Shown here one piece after another: positions 10,469 to 20,700 of a DNA stretch of 64,000 bases. A program made the position numbers and the translations under genes. Under the pieces are notes generated by a model, which saw only the letters and a list, made by a program, of their open reading frames with translations, had not been told where the DNA came from and searched no databases. Numbering within the stretch: the stretch's first letter is position 1; each line of letters starts with the position of its first letter. The stretch spans positions 1,795,501-1,859,500 of the forward strand of contig CAUEEP010000736.1 of the NCBI GenBank assembly GCA_958450365.1. Reading direction: 5' to 3'. The DNA comes from Mesorhabditis belari. Its lineage: Eukaryota > Nematoda > Chromadorea > Rhabditida > Rhabditidae.

Positions 10469-11302
10469 CACACTTCGTTATCAATGGACATTTAAGATTC
10501 GACATCAAGCAGGGAACTCTTGGTGACTGCTGGGTGCTTGCTAGTGCTTCGATTTTAACAATGAGAGAAGAGTTCTTCAAAAGAGTTGTCCCGAGGGATC
10601 AATCGTTTACAAAAGATTATTTGGTTTGGTTTAAAGTTGATAAATTGAACTAAAGATTCTCAAAGTCTCAATGGGAGAATGGGAAAGTCAGGCTGGTTCA
10701 GCTCAGATCAAATCCAAGCCTAGCTCCTGGCGGGTAGACTTTTAAGACAATAAAGTCTGGCTGCAATAAAGCCAAACCAGACTGGACTTTGGCCTAGATT
10801 AATCAAGAAATTAATCCAGAAATTGATCCAGAAATCCAGAAACAATTAGCTTTATTGACAAATACTTGAACTTACTTGAACTTCAATAAAATTCAATCTA
10901 ATCTCCTTTACGAATCTTTTACTTCTTGTTTTGGCATTATGGAAATTGAGTGGAGATTGTGATTGATGATCGGTATGCAATTAATCAATTTAAAAATGTT
11001 ATCAGTATACAATTAATCCATTTAAATATGGCTTCAGTTTACCCACCCTCAACGGCAAGCTTACCTATATGACATTGAAGACGAAAAACGAGTTCTGGTC
11101 AGCTTTTCTTGAGAAAGCTTCTGCAAAGTGAGTTCCAGTTTTGTTTTGTTTGAATAATCAAATAACTTTCAAACAAAAACAACAACAAAAACAACAAGAA
11201 CTCAAAACAACAGCTACACTTAGACTCTATGGCTTTTATGAAGCAATTGTTGGTGGCTTTCTCGGAAAAGCTTTAGAAGATTTCCCGGGTGGACTTGCTT
11301 AG
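10469..11302 (+). pseudogene. Calpain-like cysteine protease fragment
   Basis: Blocks in calpain order are visible: RFDIKQGTLGDCWVLASAS (10502 onward, containing the catalytic-Cys motif GDCW), VEIVIDDR (about 10951), LPTLNGKLTYM with NEFWSAFLEKA (11041-11130), and LYGFYEAIVGGF with ALEDFPGG (11214-11302). A correct phase-preserving splice joins the DDR exon to LPT. The copy is dead. A stop follows the first block at 10652, the Trp of the FW..G.W motif is TGA at about 10948, a frame conflict precedes the last block, and the catalytic His and Asn region is missing. About 250 bases of unrelated sequence separate the first two blocks. Confidence 0.85.
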
Positions 11303-11930
11303 CACTATTTTATCAAGTTTGTCTCCTATTTTTTTCCTATTGTCTCAGGAATTACAAAACGGAAACGATTTGGGGGCTGTTGTTTTGAGTGCACTTTTTG
11401 CTCGTTTTCAGTGATTTCAAGACAAGCTTGTCAATTTAAGATCTAGACCAAAGACTTATTAATATGACAAATTTAAAGAAAGTTCGAGTAAACCGGATTT
11501 GGATTGGCAACTATGAGAAGCGAAGACGTAAGGAGAAACGAAGCTTTATCGCTCGATTGTTTGGCAGCGATGATGTAGATGGAAAATGCTGGAAATGCCT
11601 ATTCAATAACTTCTTTACAAAAGGTCATATAGTACTACAGAATGGTAAACTACACGTGTTATTACAGCAAATGATTTCAAAAACTTTAGGTTCGAAACAG
11701 ATCCGGTCAAATCTTGGAGATCCGGTTTGAAAGAGATCCGGCCAAAGCCAAACCAAATCTAGCTGGTTCAAATCTCGAATCACTTACTCGATTTAGCTTA
11801 AATTATCACAAATTTTTCATTTTATCAATTACGCTAAATCCAATCACAGAATTATCTTTGCACTCACCCTTGTTCCTTTTTTTTTTACCCTCTTTTATGT
11901 GCTCGCTATGTGTCTAGTCTTTGGCTTCGC
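11303..11930. other. Intergenic, no gene recognised
   Basis: Two overlapping open frames (11464-11730 and 11714-11917) have no recognisable domain. The first is lysine/arginine-rich. Neither has flanking splice sites that join to a neighbour. Confidence 0.4.
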
Positions 11931-11933
11931 TTC

Positions 11934-12410
11934 GAAGTTAGATATGTTTCCTGGAGAGCAATGGTTGCTTCATAGAACTAAAATCAAGATTTGAAATCAA
12001 AAGTGACCCTCAAATCACTTGACATAAATGGTTAAAAGTGAAGAAAGACAAAAAATAAGGAACAAAAAATAAGTAAAGGGGTTATAAAAGTGAGTGAAGG
12101 GCATGTCTCGAGTCTCAGCTGGCTGCTAACTCAAAAAAAGAGTAAGAGAAAGGGCTTTTCTGCGGTCTCCCGCAATAGGTGAATGACCAAAAAGGAAAAA
12201 GAAAGAAGGAAGAGAAGTATTGAATAAGTATTGAGTACATTCACTCACTTGCAAGATATCAGATTGATAGGAAATCGATTTAAAAATGAATGATTGCAGA
12301 TTATAAAAGTAAAAGTTCAAGGAAGTTCTAAACTAGACTTGTTGTGTATAATTTTTGTTAACGCATCCTTTCTGGGAAACTAGAATTAGTTGATTCAGAA
12401 TCTAGCGGTG
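11934..12410 (+). repeat. Dispersed repeat, copy 1 of the 36-43 kb family
   Basis: Begins AGTTAGATATGTTTC and ends near AACGCATCCTTTCTGGG. The same sequence, with few changes, lies at 36567-37050 in direct orientation and at about 42140-42620 in inverted orientation. It has no reading frame of note. Its association with U6 genes is shared: one U6 gene lies 450 bases downstream here. Confidence 0.85.
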
Positions 12411-12780
12411 CAAGCACAGCGGTTAAGTTGCCGCTGAAACAGTTAGTCTTAGGCTTTCAGGTGTCAAAGTGGCTGATCAATGTTGGCCGTTAGCTCAATC
12501 AGCTCAATCAGCTCAATCTTCAAGCCTGTTAAACGTTTTCTAACATTGTTAGGCTTCACATAGACGCCTTAACACCTAGGTAACACTTCAGCAATGCACT
12601 CAAGATTTGGTAGGTACTTGGAGACGGAAATGTGAATCGGGTAAAAAGGGTAAAAAAGGTTGAAGTAAACTACAGTATAGTTTATTAAGTTCATTAAGTT
12701 AATAACTTTTAAATCAAAATACACTTTAAAAAGTAACAAATGCCCTTTACAAAGCCTCTCATTCTGAGTGTTCTCTGTGC

Positions 12781-12835
12781 TGCCACGTAATCAATCGCTT
12801 TCTGGCCCACTCCTTTACAAGGGGTCATAAAAAGG
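12781..12835 (+). promoter_or_regulatory. U6 upstream elements
   Basis: Two blocks are conserved in front of the U6 copies of this window. GCCACGTAATC at 12782-12792 is about 65-74 bases upstream and is a candidate proximal sequence element. CATAAAAAGG at 12826-12835 is about 21-30 bases upstream and is TATA-like. This is the layout of a type-3 RNA polymerase III promoter. The element names are inferred from spacing and conservation. Confidence 0.65.
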
Positions 12836-12855
12836 ACTTCCCTTCTTTCGCGCTG

Positions 12856-12960
12856 GTTCATTCCTATGAACATATACTAAAATTGGAACAATACAGAGAA
12901 GATTAGCATGGCCCCTGCGCAAGGATGACACGCAAATTCGTGAAGCGTTCCAAATTTTTT
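12856..12960 (+). ncRNA. U6: U6 spliceosomal RNA
   Basis: About 105 bases matching U6. There is a short 5' stem-loop (GTTCAT/ATGAAC), the ATACAGAGA box that pairs with the 5' splice site, the AGC catalytic triad region (GATTAGCATGG), CGCAAGGATGACACGC, and a terminal T run that stops pol III. The body has no visible lesion, and upstream elements are in place, so it is probably active. Spliceosomal U6 catalyses both steps of pre-mRNA splicing. Confidence 0.93.
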
Positions 12961-13029
12961 GTTTTTTTAAGTAGATGAACAACAAAGCCAAACGTTTTTC
13001 TCAAAGAATCTATCAAAAGTGTTGTAAAA

Positions 13030-14612
13030 TCTTTATTTAGATTGTTTCTCCACTTAACTTTATAGCTCTGAATCCCTTTCATTTTTTGAGTACATTAGCT
13101 TCGTTCACAGTTTGAGATTTTTTTTTGAACAAGAAGAAGTGCAATGGCTGTGGGTTGATTTTTGCTCGAAAAAAAGCTCCGGAAAACACGAGGAGGGATT
13201 TAGGAGAAAGGAACTGTGAGATGGGTTAAGCCTCAAGCATTTCAAAGGCAGACTTGGTGAAAGAGAAGGGAAAATGGGGAAAATAGGGAAAAAGAGGATT
13301 TCAGGGTCTTCCTTTTGTGGCTTGTGGAAGAAAGGATGGATGTGGGAAAGAGAAAATTGGGGGGGAAAGATTGAGAAGAGATTGAAACAGAACTCCCTTT
13401 TGATCCTTGTCGAAGGGAAGTCCATTCTCTCCTATTTTATGGATCGTTTTGTCTACAAGGCTTTCGTCAACTCTTCCTTTTTTCCCTTTTTTTAGGTTTA
13501 TTACCTTATCTAGAAAGTCTATATCAATGAATTGGCTGTTGTAAATTTTCGAATTGTTCTGATCGAACGAATCCAATTGTTTGTTTACCTGACAACCAGT
13601 TTCTCTGTTTTGCTCTAACAATTCTTCAATGATCAATCTGTTTACCTATCGAAAAGTCTGGAAATGACAAAATCTAGATTTCTTTATTCTATTGACTTTT
13701 GTAAAGACATAGATTTACAGCTAAATCTTCAAGCTAAACGTTTTTTAAACCTTATCTAACTTTACATCATAGCCAACTCTCCTAGCCAACCTTTTTCTAA
13801 CCGACTCAACTATTTAGCTGAACTTTAGGAGAGTTGAATTGAAGAGTTGAATGCAGAGTTGAATAAGAGAGTTGAATACAACAGAAAGATGTTTTCATGA
13901 GCAGCTGGAGCACAAAGAACAGCCAAATCTTATAAAGATCATTCACAGCTTGCATAAACATCAATGATTATTCAGAACAAGTCAAAACCGTCTTGACATC
14001 ATTTTATTTCATTTTATCTTTTTCAACATTGAGCTGCTGTCTTCTAAACTCTAAAGCCAGCCAAGCAAAGCCTCAAACTATCTTGACCTCGTGACGTAAA
14101 GCTCACTTTTCAAACTTAGCCGAACATGTTATTGTGATCATCTAAAGCTTGTCAAACCAGACATTTCCGTTTCTCCTCTCCTTCAAAGCGTTCCCCTCAT
14201 TCTTCCATGTCAGACTCGAATTTCGCTCCAAAATTTCCTCCAATGATCCGTAGACGATTTTCCTTTGCGTCTCCGAGAAAAAAACTGAAAATTTAGTGGC
14301 TAATCCCAGGGAAAAGCTGTCAATCTCTTTGTGGATTTCCGAAAGAAATCCAGCTTGTTCGAATCTTTAAAAGTTCTGTCCAAAGAAGTGATTTTTGAAG
14401 ATCTCAATCGAAAAGAACAGGAAATTTGTAGCTATTGAAGCTAATGAATTTGTCTTTATTTTGGAGAATTTTGAAGATTGATCATTGCTCTCATTAGGTG
14501 TCTGTGCTAAGGCAAAAAGGATTTCGGTTTTGGTTTTGCTGGCAATGGTGCACTGTTAAACGATATAAGACGATCAAATTGTGATTTTCGATACTATTTT
14601 CTTAGATTACTT
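13030..14612. other. Intergenic, no gene recognised
   Basis: Reading frames at 13105-13636 on both strands are low-complexity overlaps of a purine-rich stretch. Nothing in the segment has matching splice sites or a known domain. Confidence 0.4.
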
Positions 14613-14878
14613 ACCCGTAAATACTGTAATAGTACCCCACCCGCCCTCGTACAGTCGCGTAGTCGCAAAAGTTTTTTAGTATTCCATTTGCAAAGCACCC
14701 GTACTCTCAAAAAATGCGTCTTTGGTATCAAAAAATAGCCCTGAATTTCAGTTATTTTTTGATACCTATTCGCGCATTGTAGCATAAACCAGTGTCGAGA
14801 AAAACTCGTTCAAAGCTAGACTACGCAACGCTCCGCACCGTCATTATGAGGTGCGGTACTATTACAGTATTTACGGTA
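14613..14878. mobile_element. MITE, family A (copy 1, complete)
   Basis: About 266 bp with terminal inverted repeats. The left end reads CCGTAAATACTGTAATAGTA and the right end is its complement. The interior includes AAAAAATGCGTCTTTGG and TCGAGAAAAACTCGTTC. Related copies lie at 17394-17662, 38498-38773, 38812-39106 and 40245-40506. No coding capacity; a non-autonomous DNA transposon. Confidence 0.88.
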
Positions 14879-15429
14879 GTACATTTTTAAAATGAAATCC
14901 TCAAACCTTGAGGCAGGCTCAGGGGAGGACAAGGTGACCGTTTGATGAGCGAGGTGCTCTTTTTGCGGCCCCCTAATCGCTCACCATCTGGCAAACCCCT
15001 CCAGCATAGATTGATTCCCTTTCGGAGATTCGTACGTGTAGAATTCAGTCATTGTTTGGCCTTTGAACCAGTTTGCCCTCTTATCATCGTAAATTTATTG
15101 TCTCCAACATACTTTGCTGTAAGATTTTGAATTTAAACCGATCACAAAGATCATATAAATTTCCTGACGAACGGCATTCATTTCCACCTAGAAAATCTCT
15201 TCCTAAATCTTTTTAAGATCACATTTCATAAGTTTTAAGTGAATAAGTGGCTTTAAGTGACTAAGTTGATGCAAAAGAAATTTTGCTTTGTAGAAATTAT
15301 TCTATTTTTTTTTAATCTGGAAATCTTATTTGATTTTCTTTTATATATTTGTACTTTTGGATATTTAATTTATTTTTTTACGCTTTTTCTAAGTCAGAGC
15401 TTTTACTTTTTAATTGATATTTGCTTTAG

Positions 15430-16427
15430 ATCATGGTGGATCATCAGAAATCAAAAAGTATGTTGTGTGCGCGTGTCTTCTCTACGATTTCAAGATGGGC
15501 AAATACGCTGCTGAATCAGTTGAATCAAATCGTGATCTCTGTTCCGCTTTTGGAAAACAAATGACCGAAAGATCCTGCCAGCTCTGGTTTGCTTAATTTC
15601 GAGAAGATATTGAATCTCTTGAAGAGAAACCACGCTCCGCAGCGATCGATAATAATGAATTGGAACAACTTATTGAAGCCGATCAATGCAAACAACACAA
15701 GAGCTTGCCAAACATCTTCAATATGATCAATTAACAATTGTCCGCCATTTGGAAATAATCGGAAAACCAATCGTAATGGACAATGGGTTGCCATCAATTG
15801 AGTACCGAGAATCTGGGAGCACTCGATCAGCCATATCTTGCTTCTCAAGTCGAAAAGAAGCCATTTTTGAGAATATCTTGACGGTGGATGGATTCAGATT
15901 CATTTCGATAACACTTATCGAAAAAGACAATGACTTAGCAAGGGTCAAATGCTAATTCTAGCTTCAAAGCCGGATCATAGGCACAAAGTGATGTTGTCTT
16001 GTTGATGGGATATCAACGGGCTTGTTTATTTTGAATTATTAGAGCCCGGGAAAACAGTTGTTCTTGTTTTATTCAACAGCTCAAGAAGGTTAACGAAAAT
16101 TTGGCGTCAAAAGCGTTTAAATCCCTCGACTCTCAATTCTTTTTAAATTGAAATCCTTCAACTGTGAATTTTCTCTGTGACAACACGCCAGCTCACACAG
16201 CGAAAGCTTCTTGTATGGAGTTAGAGGAATTCGGATGGAATATCTTACCGCATGCGCCATATAGTCATCTTATCACCATCTGATTTTCATCTCTTCAGAT
16301 CGATGCAACATTCCCTTGCAAATTGCCAGTTTAAGAATGCGCAAGTGGTCAAGATTTGGATGATCGACTACTTTCAATCACAGAATCAAGAGTTCTTCGA
16401 TAAGGGGATTAAAATCCGCGCGAAATG
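15430..16427 (+). pseudogene. Second mariner transposase remnant
   Basis: Translated blocks follow the mariner order: LLYDFKMGKYAAES, SCQLWFA-stop-FRED, LEEKPRS, ELAKHLQYDQ with VRHLEIIGK, WDINGLVYFELL, and SPSDFHLFRSM with FDKGIKI. Several frameshifts and stops separate them, including TAA right after WFA and TGA before WDING. The HDNA motif has decayed. Terminal repeats could not be identified. This element differs in sequence from the one at 9.1-10.2 kb. Confidence 0.8.
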
Positions 16428-16794
16428 ACGGTTTTCCATGCTTTGAATTCTATTCATTTTCCATCTTTGAATAGCAATTTGATGCAGAAAAATGTCCTAA
16501 ATTCAATGGTGAAAAAAAATTATCAAAATCCGTCTGATACATTTTTAAAAAATCGCATTTTGATCAAAAACATTGGTAATTTTACATAGATGGGGCCCCG
16601 AACTCACCTCATTTATAAGGTCAATTCTCGCAGATAGCGGGCATAGTGCTTGTTCTTTGGAATAAATTGATTACCTAAAGAATTTTGATTTAATTTAGTG
16701 TTTATAAAAAAAAGCGAAATCTTTTGGCATCAATCTAGTAGAGGATTTTTGAGAAATTTTTATGAAAAAATCAAATTGATAATCCTAAAATAGA

Positions 16795-16935
16795 GCCTAA
16801 AATAGCTATTCCCATACCCTTGATCATTAATTAACAAAGAGAACAGATCCTAAGCCTAAGCCCTTAGCTATTCCCATACCCTTGATCATTAACTAACATG
16901 GAGAACAGAGCCTAAGCCTAAGCCTAACCAAACCC
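16795..16935. repeat. Tandem duplication with telomere-like repeats
   Basis: A unit of about 65 bases (TAGCTATTCCCATACCCTTG then AGAACAGA) is present twice, and each unit ends in GCCTAAGCCTAAG-type sequence. GCCTAA is the complement of TTAGGC, the nematode telomere repeat; three units stand in a row at 16909-16930. Confidence 0.7.
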
Positions 16936-17231
16936 AAATAGACTTAGTGCGAGGCGCTAGCCGCTAGCCTTCGCACTAAGTCCAAGCTTTTCCATTGTAG
17001 GCCTTTCTTTGTTTAAAAAAACCTCAAAATTTAAATGAAAATCCATTTAATTCAAATATATTTTCTTTTGTGAGATGAAAAATCGAATTTTTTATTACTT
17101 AAAGTAGTTGAAGGTATTTAGCTGAAAAATGTCGACTTTTTTTAGCCTCAATCTCAATCTTTCTCTGTATGAAAAAGGGGTCAAAAGTGACAGGGATTGA
17201 TTTTTCGACCCCGAAAAAAGAAATTTGATTA

Positions 17232-17394
17232 TAGCTGAAGATATGGGGGTTTTTTTTTTCTTCATTCAAACTCTTGATCTCATTTTGGCTTAAAAGCTGA
17301 AATTTTTTGCCTGCTTTAACAAGAGAAATTGTTTCAGATGAGGCTATCAAGTTTACGATTGTTAATACCGCTCTTTGTTCTCCTTTTGACAGTT
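17232..17394 (+). repeat. Duplicated, orphaned first exon of the astacin gene
   Basis: This segment repeats 17668-17828. It includes the upstream pyrimidine tract, a TTTCAG acceptor and an ATG (17337) opening a signal-peptide-like reading frame (MRLSSLRLLIPLFVLLL). Instead of the 5' splice site, the sequence runs straight into a family A element and stops after nine more codons. It looks like an old copy of exon 1 cut by a mobile element. Confidence 0.85.
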
Positions 17395-17662
17395 AGCACC
17401 CGTACTCTCAAAAAATGCGTCTTTGGTATCAAAAAATAGCCCTGAATTTCAGCTATTTTCCGATACCTATGCGCGCATTGTAGCATAAACCAGTATCGAG
17501 AAAAACTCGTTCAAAGCTAGACTACGCAACGCTCCACACCGTCATTATCTTTGGTATCAAAAAATAGCCCCGAATTTCAGCTATTTTTCGATACCTATGC
17601 GCGCATTGTAGCATAAACCAGTGTCGAGAAAAACTCGTCCAAAGCTAGACTACGCAACGCTC
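17394..17662. mobile_element. MITE, family A (fragment, internally duplicated)
   Basis: Interior sequence of the family A element (from GCACCCGTACTC to GCAACGCTCCGCA) with a tandem repeat of about 120 bases inside. Both termini are missing. It separates the orphan exon 1 from the functional exon 1. Confidence 0.8.
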
Positions 17663-17770
17663 CGCATTAGCTAAAGATATGGGGTTTTTTTTCTTCATTC
17701 AAACTCTTGATCTCATTTGGCTTAAAAGCTGAAATTTTTTGCCTGCTTTAACAAGAGAAATTGTTTTCAG

Positions 17771-20700
17771 ATGAGGATATCAAGGTTACGATTGTTAATA
17801 CCGCTCTCTGTTCTCCTTTTGACTGTTAATGTGAGTTATTTGGACTTATTTGGACTTCATTTTTCATTAATTCACTTTAAATAATGAAAATTTTCAATCT
17901 TTTAAGCTGACTAAGAATTCCAGTTTTTTCCCTTGTTTAGAATTTCCCTTTAGGTTTAGAATTTTTTAGAAATTCATCAAAAAAAAGATATTTAAATGCA
18001 AATTGGGATAAGATTAGAATTTTTGCATTTAGATTTCATAGTTTAAACTTAATAAAAATGAAATCTATTTAGATTTAAACAATTTTAATTTAGATTTAGA
18101 CTTATTCATTTAGATTTAGATTTATTTATTTACATTTAGATTCATTCATTTAGCTTTAGATTCATTCGTTTACTTTATTTGATTTATTTATTTACATTTA
18201 GAATCGTTTATTTAGATTTAGACTTATTCATTTAGCTTTAGATTCATTTATTTAGATTTAGATTCATTCGTTTACAATTAGATTTATTCATTTAGCTTTA
18301 GATTACATTTAGAATCATTCATTTAGCTTTAGATTCATTCGTTTACTTTTAGATTCATTCATTTAGCTTTAGATTACATTTAGAATCATTCATTTAGCTT
18401 TAGATTCATTCATTTAGCTTTAGAATCATTCATTTAGCTTTAGATTCATTCATTTAGCTTTAGATTCATTCATTTACAATTAGATTTATTCATTTACATT
18501 TAGAAATATTCGTTTACTTTTAGATTTATCAATTTACTTTTAGATTTATCCATTTACATTTAGAATCATTCATTTAGCTTTAGATTCATTCATTTACATT
18601 TAGATTCATTCATTTACTACTAGATTTATCCATTTACTTTTAGATTTATTCTATTTAGCTTTAGATTCATTCATTTACATTTAGAATCATTCATTTAGCT
18701 TTAGATTTACTCATTTACCTCTAGATTCACTCATTTACATTTATTAGTTTGAGCACAAATTCTTGATAACCCCTATTCCATTTTTTTTGTTTGTTTTATA
18801 AATAATTAAAGCACCAGTACAATTAGAATAATTTTTCTCAAATAAAAATTGTTTTGTAGTTTAATTTGCGATCTTTTGAAGCAAATTTAGGTAAATTTTG
18901 AAACGAATTTGCGTAAGATGTTCGTTTTTCTGAAAATCTTTCAAACAGACATATAAGCTAAAGCAATTAGACAAATGAAGCTGAGAATTCGGCTAGATGC
19001 CTAACTTTTCATGCTCGATCTTTTTTCTATTGACATGAAAATCGATTTCTGTGGTAGAAAGTGCTCAAATTGCTTTATGCTCGAGCTTAAAGCGATTTGA
19101 GATTTGCGATTTGAGCACTTTCTTCCACAGAAAACTATCTATGTCAATAGTAAAAAGATACAGCAGTTCACCGTTTCTGACTCACTTCTTTCTATCATAA
19201 ATCAGCGTTAAAAATTACCCTAGAAAACGGAAAACTCGTTCTTTTGCCAAGATTTTTTCCAGAAAATTGTCGCGCGCCGGAGTCGAACCCTCGACCCTCA
19301 GATCGCCGCTAAAAATGAAAGCTGAAAGAGCTCTGAATCGATAAAGCGATTTGAGCACTTTCTTCCACAGAAAACTATCTATGTCAATAGTAAAAAGATA
19401 GAGCATTTCACCGTTTCTGACTCACTTTCTTTCTATCAGATACGAAAGAGATTGGGATTCTATGATTCTATGATTCATAAATTCTATTTTTAATGTTTCA
19501 TTCTTTTATTATACCATTTCTACAATCATCTTTCTACCATAAAAACCTCTAAAAACAAGAGATTTTTCAAATCGCTAAAAACCTACTTTTAGAAAAACAA
19601 TAGACCTTTATATTAATAAAAACTGTAGCCTATTTGATTCATTAGTTATTTCTTAAAAATCAAAAACCTATCAAGTGTGATCAAGAATTAGAAATTCAAC
19701 CCAAATAAATTCCTTTCACCTCTCATCTGTTTGAGTGCTCAATCTCTCAAATTGCTCACCCAAGAATTCCTCGAAATTGATCCCAATTTGGGAAAACGAG
19801 AAACTCGACACAAAAGAAACTGAAAATCATTCTCTTTCCAAAAAATGAGAATTCCTAAAGAATCAAGGACCTCTAAAAAGCACAAAAAGACATATTTGAT
19901 ACAAATTTTTAAGCTAAAAATAGAAAATGACCTTTAAACAGACTGTGAGACTGATGAACATAATTAGTCATAGTCAAATCAATATTATACTCATACAGAA
20001 ACATTTGGTAATCTTCTTTTTATTATAAAGTTGATTTAGTCAGCTTATATATCAAATGATGTTGTGAGCAATTACGCTGAAGTTCGCGAACTTCTCTCAC
20101 AGTATTATCAACGATCAGCCAGAAGAATAGCACACGATTATGTAAGTTGAATTGAAGCTTGAAGTTGAATTGAAGCTTGAAGTTTAAGTGAAGCTTGAAG
20201 TTGAATTGAAGCTTGTAGTTGAATTGAAGCTTGGAGTTGAATTAAAGCTTGAAGTTGAATTGAAACTTTGAGTTGAACTAAAACTTGAAGTTGAATTGAA
20301 GCTTGAAGTTTAATTGAAGCTTGGAGTTGAATTAAAGCTTGGAGTTGAATTAAAGCTTGGAGTTGAATTGTAGCTTTGAGTTGAACTAAAGCTTGAAGTT
20401 GAATTAAAGCTAGAAGCTGAAGTGAAGCTTGAAGTTGAACTAAAACTTGAAGTTGAATTGTAGCTTTGAGTTGAACTCAAGCTTGAAATTGAATTGAATT
20501 AGCTTTAATAATCTAATTGTCCTCCTGTAACTTACAGGAATTACATCTAGATTATTAAAGCTAATTAAAGCTAGCTATTCTCGCTATTCTAAGCTAGCTA
20601 GCTATTCTAAAGAAGCTGAAGTCAAAAGATTCTATGGTAAGTTGTAGATTTGATTAACTAAAGCTCTTTAAACTGAACAAGTACAGCTTTGTTACCTGAA

